From NCBI GenBank assembly GCA_020205615.1, contig CM035160.1, positions 4,380,437-4,444,436 of the forward strand: a DNA stretch of 64,000 nt, given 5' to 3'. This DNA is from Panax quinquefolius (taxonomy: Eukaryota > Streptophyta > Magnoliopsida > Apiales > Araliaceae). Position 1 is the stretch's first letter. Each line of letters starts with the position of its first letter. Under the pieces are notes generated by a model. It was not told the origin of the DNA and searched no databases. It saw nothing but the letters and a program-made list of their open reading frames with translations. A program made the position numbers and the translations under genes. Below are positions 55,121 to 64,000 of the stretch, in pieces.

Positions 55121-57539
55121 AAATACAAGAGTGTGGAGTAAAGAGGGTTAAATGCTTTTTATTAAGTATACTTTACATCAATTTACAAACGTTTAACTAT
55201 ATTTTATTTTCTTACAGTCAAGTAACTAAACTTTTATATTTTTACAAAATGCCATAAAATCTGTTGAATCATGTTTAAATCCGTTAAATTATATTTTGAC
55301 TTTAAACGGTTTGCCACATATGTATGAAAACACTGACATTAAACTCTTATGTATGATGTGGACATACTTAAGTAGAAATGAAATTACAGAGAAAAAGAAA
55401 AAAAACTTGAAAAAACTAAATCTTACCAAAAAAAAAAAATTCAAAAAAGTATAAATGAGAATAAATATTGTAAATAAAACTGCAAAATTTGGGATAAAAT
55501 GGAAAGAAATTTTAAGAATTAAATAAAATCTAATAAAAAGAGTTTTATTTGATTTTTTCCCCAAACTTTTAAAAATTATTACTAGATGTGAAATTATCAT
55601 TTTCAAAAATAAAATAAATTCATGTAATAATAATGTAAAATTTAAGATTTTATGAATTAATATAATTAGGATGAAAGTCAAAAGAGAATTTTATTTTATT
55701 TTTTAACAAAGGGAGTATAATACTTATAAATATATAGCTATAAGAAAATAATTAGAAAAAAAATCAAGAAATATAAAATATTTATGCAAACAATTCGTAC
55801 ACTCATCACTCAAAGCAAAACATACCATTCATCATCTGATTATGACATTCCAAACAAAAACAAATCCTAAATATGATATTAATGTACCAGTATTAATTTG
55901 GGCCAAAAACAAATCCGACCATGTTCAAGGCTAAATTTAAATTTTTTGTAAGTAAATTAAACTCAAGTTAATTGACCTTAAAAAAAACATAGTTACGCAT
56001 TTGTAAGTTGACCTATACTATAAAGTATAGTGAATTAAAAAACATTTAATCGGAATAAATATGTAAGATTTTTATTGTTGGTATTTAGTTAGGGGGATGA
56101 AGATGGAATTTAGACTAGCTTTTTTATTTTATACTTTTGCCCACCATCTTATTTTAAATTTGCAAAATAACCCCAAATTTCCTGTATCCTATCTTTGGAC
56201 ATCTTATTTCCCCCCTTTTTCGTTAAGTTATTTTCATCTAATACAACTAAAACTTTATTGGGCCACATTAATTAGAGTAAGACCCTCACATCGATACCGA
56301 AACTTAATATAATTCATTTTACCGATATATTTTTGAATGAAATTATTACATTAATGTTTGATAGGAGAATATTTGCTTCAAGTGACTCATTAAAACTTTA
56401 ATTTGAATAGTTTTGAACACAATGCAAATAATTACCAAGTGAACTCTTTATACCAACTGTGGAAAGTGGAGGTTTTCTTTTGACAAGATTGTGGAGAGAA
56501 AATTAACTTTTGACAAAAATGTGACCATTCTTGCCTGTTAAGTAATTAAATTGTGATATTTGTACATATCCTAATTAAGGATGTAAAATAAGCAAACAGT
56601 TCAGATTTAATTCGTACTTGCTCGACTAAAAGTTCGATTCGAGGTCGACTCAAAATATAAATGAGTCAAATATGAGCAAATTTTAAAGTTCGATAATTTA
56701 CTCAAACATCCTCAAATTATAATTTTCTATTGATATTCGGATCGAAAAATTCAAACTATCAAGGCTCGATTCGAGATCATGCTTTCGATTCGAAGATAAA
56801 CGAAACTTCAATCAAACCTTATTTTATATTCGACTTCGACTAATTCATTTACATCCTCAACCCTAATTTCTCTGGTCTCGTATGATCATTTGTTTGTGAT
56901 ATTTATGAACGGTAAAATTTACCTTTTTTATGAGTAAAAAGTATACAATAAGTGAAGGACCAATTCTTCCAACCTCTCTCTGGTGAGAAAATTTGCTTTT
57001 ATTAGTAAAGGAAAATGATATATACCGCAAATTTATATGTCAATTTTTTGTTCCCAATTACATTAATACTATAACTAATTATATTTTAACAAAATATTTA
57101 ATTTAATAAGCCAACATTAATATACATCAGAATCATAATTTGGTGAAAAACTTTCGCAATCCTGGTTAATACAAACATATAGCTCAACCCATTAATCAAT
57201 CATCAATTTTATTATTTTAATTTTTGCCTTGGCCTATCATTATTATTGTCCTTTTTACCGTTACAGCAAAAGTGAACTTCAGCAATCGAACAGTAGAAAA
57301 CATAACCTTCCTTGAAAAGCTAAACCACCATGTTGTTGTTGATATTTTCATACTCTTAAAACTTTGATCTCATTGTCCAATAGTGAAGCAAAGAGAAAAT
57401 CTAAAGACGCTACATAAATATATAATGATACAATTAACAGAGGGGTAGATTAAGATTAGTTCATGTTGTGTGACTAATTTATTTTGGAACAATAGACAAA
57501 TCTATTAACCCCTTGTACATGTACAACAAGTTCATTACA
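55121..57539. other. Intergenic region between VHA-F and GCN5-like exons
   Basis: Very AT-rich, with long A and T runs; the frame at 55289-55681 is a Phe/Ile-rich translation of this and not a gene. One short transposon-like insertion lies at 56578-56856. No other feature seen. Confidence 0.6.
56578..56856. mobile_element. Short hAT-like element
   Basis: Inverted ends AGGATGTAAA and TTTACATCCT, with many subterminal 'ttcgat'/'atcgaa'-type words (for example 'gttcgattcgaggtcgact', 'ggctcgattcgaga'). Ends and style fit non-autonomous hAT elements; an 8-bp target duplication is not clear. Confidence 0.5.
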
Positions 57540-59408
57540 TTACTGCTGAATTTTGAGACCAGATTGGAGTCCTGATTGAACTTTTGTTGAGAAATGGGTT
57601 TCAAGCCTGTTTCAGAAAATGGTAAAATTTAGATTATTGATATAATAAATACTAATGTTCCAAAACCTGCAGGAACTGGAACTAGGGAGCAATGAACCTG
57701 GTTGAGCATTTATAATAAATGGTTTCAGGTGTGTTGTATGTGCGCGCATTGGCAAACATCCTCTTGACATCTGCATCAAACATCTCAAATGTCACGTAGT
57801 ACTGCTCTGACTCCACTCGCTTTGACATTGTTTTAAATCTGCAATGTGAAAGTTAACCATCAAGGCAGCCAAAGTTTAAATTATTAATGACTAACCATCC
57901 TTACTCATGAAATTTGGAAATACCAAGTAGATTGGCAAAGAAATAATCATAAGAACAACAGTTGTAAATGATGGGGGTAGTATCCAAGTAACTATATGAA
58001 AAAGATGTATGGATTCAGTGATGTCAACAAGTAACAATGACTAAAACCATCCTCTCCAAAAATTCATATTATACTCAAAAAACTGAGCAACAAAAAACGG
58101 ACACAAAAAATATAATCACTTAACTATCAAGAAAATAATCATTTAGCAGTTTTTAATATTTAGTATCACCTTCTTTTTTTTTTAATGAAGGAAATGGAAA
58201 CAGAAACTACGACGGAGTTTTTTTCCTTCAAATATATATAGCATAACTTTTTATAAAGGTAAATGGTAATAAAAAAATACAAAAAAAAACATGTGGAAAA
58301 GTATGCCTGCATGTTACTAGCACAAGTGGAAGGTGAACTGCATCAGAGAGAAACTATAATGAGACATATCATTGATCTATACACCTTAATATCTTTAGTA
58401 AGTTGAACAGAGTAATATATCACTAAATCAAACATCTAAAAAGAAATCAATGAATCATGCCTTAGCAGAAAACTAATTTATGTAGTTCTTTACCCATAGG
58501 ATTTTTAATGATGTCATAATAGTCAGGCACGTCCACGTGAATCAACTGGTTCCTTGAATGGCCAAGCATCCGGATGGTCATGCATCGCCTGCTTAGAAGG
58601 AGAGTAATCACATGTTAATAACAATGCATGAGAGTCCAAGACAGTTTTAAAAAATAATAAAACAATAACAGGTAGTTGCCTTTCTTTTGAAAGATGCATG
58701 ACTTCTAATAAAGCCTATAACTTTTGACTCTAGTAATCTATTCTAAATATTCCTTGAGATATATTAATTTGAGCAAATTAGCTTAAGAACCTGTTAATTA
58801 ATTAAAAGTGATTGCTTTACAATCTCCAATTTGATAGTTTGAGTGTGTGATAAGATAACTTCATGATGTGTGTGTGCCTCTGTGTGTATATGCATGTTTG
58901 TACATGTAACCATATGGATCTTTCAATGATATCTCATTCTCACAGAAAAAATTATATACACTGCGGTATAGAAAATCTGCAGTTTGCTGTCGTTTCTATG
59001 CTGAAGCTTAGACTAGTGATGCATGAACTATTATTAGAAAGGCTTACAGCTGGGTTTCACTTTTAATACTAGGCTTAAAACCATGTTGCACTATAAGTTT
59101 CAAGTACAGTTCAATTTTTGTGTTTAATCATCTTACACAAGTTGCAAGTCAATAAAACCATTGTATTGAGATTATAACAACATCCTTTTAAGATTACTGT
59201 TGCATGAATTATCAATGTGATAAAATCTATATGAATAAAAATTTGAAGGTGATCACAACAGGGGAAAGAAACAATCTTAGAGAACTTGCCTTCAGAAGTG
59301 AACGCATGAATGTGGTCAACGACTTTTGACTTGAGGTGCTGTCTGCAGAAGCATTCACGGTTTTAGAATGAGAATGACCCCATTGATCAGGACTCCATCC
59401 AGCCTCCC
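57540..59408 (-). pseudogene. HAG1: GCN5-type histone acetyltransferase, bromodomain exons only
   Basis: Four C-terminal exons of a plant GCN5: 59290-59408 (EAGWSPDQWGHS, 'SLTTFMRSLLK'), 58494-58588 ('AMHDHPDAWPFKEPVDSR', then DVPDYYDIIKNPM), 57698-57838 ('[17 protein letters not shown]', '[20 protein letters not shown]') and 57540-57606 ('RLETHFSTKVQSGLQSGLKI', stop). This is the bromodomain; NARTYN holds the acetyl-lysine-binding Asn. Two single-base changes break the frame: one extra base at about 58534-58536 between SR and DVP, bringing an early stop, and one base missing at about 57829-57834 in LKTM. The first visible intron has a GC donor (GCAAGT). The acetyltransferase half is not in the window and may lie beyond the retrotransposon at 59589. 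A real gene with sequence errors is the alternative. Confidence 0.8.
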
Positions 59409-59588
59409 CTGTCATGAGTGTCAAACCAATTTTAGAGTAAGATCTTTAGAATACATGAAAACTGACACTCAGGTTGCATTATGATGTATAAATTGAATAG
59501 CAAAGATTACCTAAATCACATATTCATTGCAATACATTTTTGATATTCACAGATTTTAGAATGGGTGAAGCACATATTTATATATTGA

Positions 59589-59963
59589 TGTAGGACAACC
59601 TTTGTAAAACGAATTTTGTTATTAATTGGTAGATATGTAGAACTAGGATCTAAGCTCTGCGCTTAAATTCTAAGGTTTAGAGTCTCAACTCAAGCGTCTA
59701 TTAACTCTAAGTAAATATCTCCACGATATAAGGAAAGCCAATAATAATCGTAATATTCAGAATAATGTCCTCCGTGTGAGGATTACACTAGTATTTAAAC
59801 AAAACAACCCTAAATTGGACTTGGAGACCAAGAACATAACTAAGGACAAAAATACCCCAACTAATTAAAACAAGTCCATAATAACAAAATAAATAAAAAT
59901 AAATAAACATGATAACTAAATAATCGATAATAAACAGGGGAACTAGATCATCGATCTCTATCA
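59589..59963 (-). repeat. E5 3' LTR
   Basis: 375 bp from TGTAGGACAACC to GATCTCTATCA (TG/CA ends). On the minus strand the purine run CCTAGGAAGAGA (59964-59975) precedes its start TGATAGAG, as expected for a polypurine tract. The partner LTR is outside the window, so the limits are inferred. Confidence 0.6.
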
Positions 59964-60332
59964 TCTCTTCCTAGGAAAAATTCGGCTATGTCGAAATGAA
60001 ATCTTCGAAACGCTCCAACAATGCAGGATCAAGGCGATGTAACTCATCCCTACCCAATCCACGTGCAATCACTGTCAGGCTTGCCTCGCCACTTAACCAA
60101 AACTTGGCGATATCCTCCGCGCCTAGTCAACACAATCCTCTCATCCAATACATCCTCGATACCATCTGCTGTAGACTGTGAAAAACAAGAGGTGCAAGTG
60201 GAACATGTAAAGGAGAAACAGGTATAGACTAAACAGGGTTAGTAAATGAAGAAGTATGAGATGGGGTCGACGGAATAGAAAGTCCATGATATGGAGTAAG
60301 ATTAGCCACATTAAATAGATCAACACCGATAT

Positions 60333-61709
60333 TATAGTGGTGCACAAATATCCCGCGGCCTGGCCAACAACAGGTCTGGTCAAGGCCTGAGCCGGCCCGG
60401 CCTTCTAGGCTAGAATCAGACCATGATTTTAGACACAGAATTGGCCTGGCCTGACCTTCTTAAAAATCAAGCCTGGCCTGAGGCTGTCCAGCCTGGGGCT
60501 TGGACTAGGCTGGGTCCTGGACTTGTGTAGTGAGCTTGTCTTAGTACTTGCTAGTGTTTTTATAAGGAAAACTCACTTAGAATTTTATCATTTTAACCAA
60601 TGTGGGACTAGATTTATCCAAGCTATGTGTCATTTGTTTTGTTGCTGGAATAGTTGTTGGGTACACGATGAAGAACGTGTTCGCCGCTGGGCTTCCAAAC
60701 TTCTCAGAATAGTTGTTGTTAGAATTGATATTTGCTTCAACTGTACATACCAAGGCTGGTATCTGTTGCTTAAGTAAAAGATTATACATGAGCTTGATGG
60801 AAGGCTGGAAGCCAATGTTTGTGTATAAATTCTTTTGATCAACTTTGCAAATACTGGCAACCAAGCTAATATCTATTTCCTTTCCTTGGAATATTCTAAT
60901 ATTCAACTGCATGTTTACGTCAATGATGTGATAAATGCATCCTTATGTTGCTAATGGTTGTATGTATGAACTTATTCATTTGAATATCTGTATCTCAAAA
61001 GAAAAAACAAACTAATCAAAAGAATTAGCTTCAAGGAGAAATGCAATAAAGACAATGACATTTGACCGTCAGTTTTGAAAATAAATTGAAAGCACAGGAC
61101 TACAGGAGGCATATGTTGAATTGAAAAAAGTGTTTCTATTAAGATAGTATTAGAAGTGTAGTTTAAATTGATATTCAAGGCATGAACATGGAGTGATAGA
61201 TACAAACAAGTCTATTATAAGTTCTTCTAAGCCCTCATCATTTTTTGTTTTAGCAGAACGTGATTTACATACAAATACTATTTTATTTTGTATTGCAGCA
61301 CAGGTCACCTTCTTCTGAATCATGCCTATGTATTGTATTGTAATTGCTTGACTTGGTTTTTGTATTTGTATTTTCACAATTTAGAGGTCACTGTGGCAAA
61401 GCCTGTTGAACTAGTATACCTTTGGTTCAAATGCGTTTTTGTTTCATAGTCCCACATTGTCTAATATACTTCTCTTCTCCTACCTTCGTTCTATAAGTAG
61501 AGGAGAGTAAGATTAATATTCTCAAGAAAAGCATGGAAGTCCAAATTGGAAGTCCAAAAGTTGGGCTTGGCTTGGGGCTGGCTTGGCCAGCAGGCCTTAA
61601 CAGGCCACATATTATTTTGCATAGCCTGGCCTTGCAGGCTGAAAGTCAAGGCCTAATCAACGGCCAAGGCCTGGCAAGCCCAGGCCGGGCGGGCCTGTTG
61701 TGCATCCCT
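60333..61709. mobile_element. hAT-like element inserted in E5
   Basis: Flanked by the 8-bp near-duplicate ACCGATAT / ACCCATAT (60325-60332, 61710-61717). Ends share 'tagtggtgcacaa' and, reverse-complemented from the right, 'tagggatgcacaac'. Both ends are packed with GGCCTG/CAGGCC words (60355-60520, 61555-61700). Removing it rejoins an E5 coding line (SYMG followed by NIGVDLFNVANLTPY). No transposase is evident, so it is non-autonomous. Confidence 0.8.
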
Positions 61710-61717
61710 ACCCATAT

Positions 61718-62740
61718 AACTAGGAAAATTCAACTCATAAACATTAACACTAACCTTCTTTTTAACACGAAATGAACCCATCCGCTTAGCATGCATCTTT
61801 TCCATGGGTGCCCATGTGCCCAGAGGTAACCTCTCGACACACGGTCGTCAAGTATCACCGATCATTCTCATTGAACTCTTTGGTACTGCGATGAAACATC
61901 TTTTATAATTTTCATTGCTCAAATTAATTTTCGTATCTCAACATTCAAATCATGAATGTGTCGTGCAAAATTTCAGCAGACTCACTAGCTCTATTTGCAT
62001 AGGGAAGAGGGACCAAATCAATAGGTTTTCTAGGTTGATAACCAAAGTAAATCTGAAAAGGACTCGCCCCAGTAGAGAGATTAATTGAACTATTATAGGC
62101 AAACTTAGCCATAGGTAAAACGCTATCCCAACTAGACACGTGATCTCCTATAAGACATCTCACCAAATCACCTAGACTCCTATTAACTACCTCAGTTTGA
62201 TCATCAGTCTGTGGTTGATAGGCAATGGAAAACTCAAGTGTGGTATTTAGTTTCTTCTGTATAGTTTTCCAAAAATAACTCATGAATTTGACATCCTGAT
62301 CAGAAACTATAGACAAAGCAAACCACGTAGCCTCACTAAAGAAAATTGATGCAATGTGTGAAGCATCATCGGTTTTGCTGCATCGAATAAAATTTGTCAT
62401 CTTAGAAAAGGTTCACTACAACAAAAAGCGGAATCATGCCTCTCTAGGGGTCCACGGTAACCACAAGAAAAAATCTATGCTAATATCCTTCCCAAGTCCC
62501 AAGGAGCATGGGGTACCAAACAAAAGCATATACAACCAATGTTTTTGCTTAGCGATTTGACATTGTGACACTTTCGAAACAACACGAAGCTACGTCCCTC
62601 TTGAGGCTAGGCCAAAAAAACCTATCCCCCACAATCGCAATGGTCTTGTCGCGACCAAAATGACCTGTGATCCCTCGTGCATTTAACTCCCAAACTAAAT
62701 GGTCACGCATAGACGTGCTAGGAGTACACAAGGGAGTGCC
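61718..62740 (-). pseudogene. E5 integrase
   Basis: 61945-62400 reads 'MTNFIRCSKTDDASHIASIF', 'SDQDVKFMSYFWKTIQKKL' (second catalytic Asp), 'YQPQTDDQTEVVNRSLGDLV' (catalytic Glu) and 'PMAKFAYNSSINLSTGASPF'. 62549-62731 is the zinc-binding part ('HLVWELNARGITGHFGRDKT', 'FWPSLKRDVASCC'). The stretch between them holds TGA and TAG stops. Towards the left, 61718-61800 gives 'NVYELNFPSYMG', the C-terminal fold, which continues across the hAT insertion at 60200-60324. Confidence 0.8.
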
Positions 62741-62879
62741 GTTAAAAAGATACCCATCATGAACACGAAAAACCGTCTAATGGTGGTATACTAGAATTTT
62801 GTAGGGCAATATATGTCTCTCTAAAGTTTCGACATGAAGGGTACTCATAGATAATACGCTAAAACCCAATAACCTTCAC

Positions 62880-64000
62880 ACTTAAAGTATTAAAGAGAAT
62901 AGATACCCTACTCGACGCATCAACGACTTTGTTCTCTACCCCTCGATAAGACAAAAAAACAGTCCTAAAGAAACTAAACTCACTTACTGAGTCGATGACT
63001 CAACTTCTTCTGTGAGTTTATATACTGAAGTGCCTGATGATAGGAGTATAACACAAACTCCTTAGGCAACAAATAATGCCTCAAATACCTAAGTGCTTGA
63101 ACAACAACATAAAACTCTCCATCATAGGTAGAACACCTTTGTCGAGCCTCATTTAACTTCTCACTAAAGAATGCAACAGAATGACCCTCTTGACTAAGTA
63201 CTCCCCCTATACTTACGCCGGAAGCGTCACATGCTACCTCAAAAACCTTGCTAAATCTGGTAACGCGAGGACAAATGCATGTGTCAACGTATCCTTAATC
63301 TCCACAAAGGCTTTTGCAACCGATTTAGACCAAACAAACTCTCCTTTAAGCAACCAGTGATGGGAGCCTAATTGTACTAAATCCCCTAATGAACCTCCTA
63401 TAAAAAGTAGCAAGTCCGTAGAAGCTTCTAACTTCATGTATACTAGAACTTAGAAGGTTCTGGCCACTCTTTAATAGCATTTACCTTTTCAGGGTCAACA
63501 AAAACCCCATCTTTAGAGACAACAAACCCGAGAAATATGACAAATTCTTGCACGAAAGAACACTTTCATATTAATATAAAGTTCCTCACGCTGGGGAGCG
63601 CACAAAACTTGGCGCAAGTGAAGTGTTTCTCTCGGGTGCGACTATAAATGAGGATGTCATCAAAATAAACCACTATAAACTTGTCAATAAAAGACCGCAA
63701 CACCTTATTCATAGCTCTCATAAAGGTGTTAGGTACATTGGTTAGGCCAAAAGGTAGGACTAACCACTCATAAAGGCCGACACTAGTCTTAAAGGCAGTT
63801 TTCCACTCGTCTCCCTCACGGATGCGGACTTGGTGATATCCACTCCGTAAATCTATTTTTGTTTACACGTGAGCTCCACTAATCATATCTAACATGTCAT
63901 CAAGCCTAGGTAATTGGCGATGATCTTATTAATAGCTCGACTATCACAACGCACCCTCCCATCAGCCTTTGGGGTAAACAAGGCTGGCACTGCACAAAGG
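62880..64000 (-). pseudogene. E5 reverse transcriptase and RNase H (partial)
   Basis: At about 63640-63770 the minus strand reads '[19 protein letters not shown]' then [12 protein letters not shown], with the catalytic FDD of the polymerase. 63234-63437 gives '[19 protein letters not shown]', the thumb/connection, leading into an RNase H with '[16 protein letters not shown]' at 63100-63180. Frames change several times; the polymerase's N-terminal half is cut by the window end. Confidence 0.75.

Larger units (their letters stand above)
59589..64000 (-). mobile_element. E5: decayed Ty3/gypsy retrotransposon, partial
   Basis: 3' LTR at the left (59589-59963), then, in minus-strand order from the window end, reverse transcriptase, RNase H, zinc-binding and core integrase. 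This gene order is Ty3/gypsy. The 5' half (gag, protease, 5' LTR) lies outside. Stop codons and frameshifts occur throughout. It sits directly upstream of the GCN5-like exons and contains a hAT-like insertion at 60333-61709. Confidence 0.85.

Noticed and set aside
55289..55681. 130-residue Phe/Ile/Leu-rich frame
   Set aside because: It comes from A/T runs between genes, with no homology I recognise and no promoter or splice context.

Overview
The window is nuclear DNA of a flowering plant. It is AT-rich, its genes carry many GT-AG introns, and it holds long LTR retrotransposons, Stowaway-like, PIF/Harbinger-like and hAT-like short DNA transposons, and plant-type proteins. Gene content and style suggest a eudicot; I cannot name the species. 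Family assignments come from recognising translated motifs, without any database search.

Layout. 1-17003 is a nest of Ty3/gypsy LTR retrotransposons. A 9.2 kb gag-only element with 2.4 kb LTRs (E1, 10-9178) sits inside a Tat-lineage element (E2, 9179-17003 plus sequence left of the window). 17004-34128 is the mitochondrial complex I 24 kDa subunit gene (plus strand). Its first coding exon is cut by E2, and its second intron carries a second, full-length Tat element (E3, 17250-27632) with an exact 5-bp target duplication. 35390-41801 (minus) is an intact UNE12/bHLH59-like transcription factor; its first intron holds a DNA transposon inside another DNA transposon, with a striking (CCCCA)n array. 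43053-46902 (plus) is an intact plastid tryptophan synthase alpha gene. 48384-54835 (minus) is an intact V-ATPase subunit F gene with a three-LTR retroelement in an intron. 57540-59408 (minus) holds the C-terminal, bromodomain-coding exons of a GCN5-type acetyltransferase, with two frame-breaking single-base differences. From 59589 to the window end lies a decayed Ty3/gypsy element (minus) that itself contains a 1.4 kb hAT-like element.

Gene relations. The complex I and bHLH genes converge, bHLH and tryptophan synthase are head to head about 1.25 kb apart, tryptophan synthase and V-ATPase F converge, and V-ATPase F and GCN5 run in tandem. There is no sign of a joint pathway; this is an ordinary gene island beside a retrotransposon block.

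Quality remark. Coding exons of the four well-preserved host genes read without a single frameshift. The retrotransposons carry many small differences concentrated at CTG/CAG-like positions, even between the two LTRs of the same recent element. Apparent frameshifts in the transposon genes may therefore be partly a sequencing artefact.
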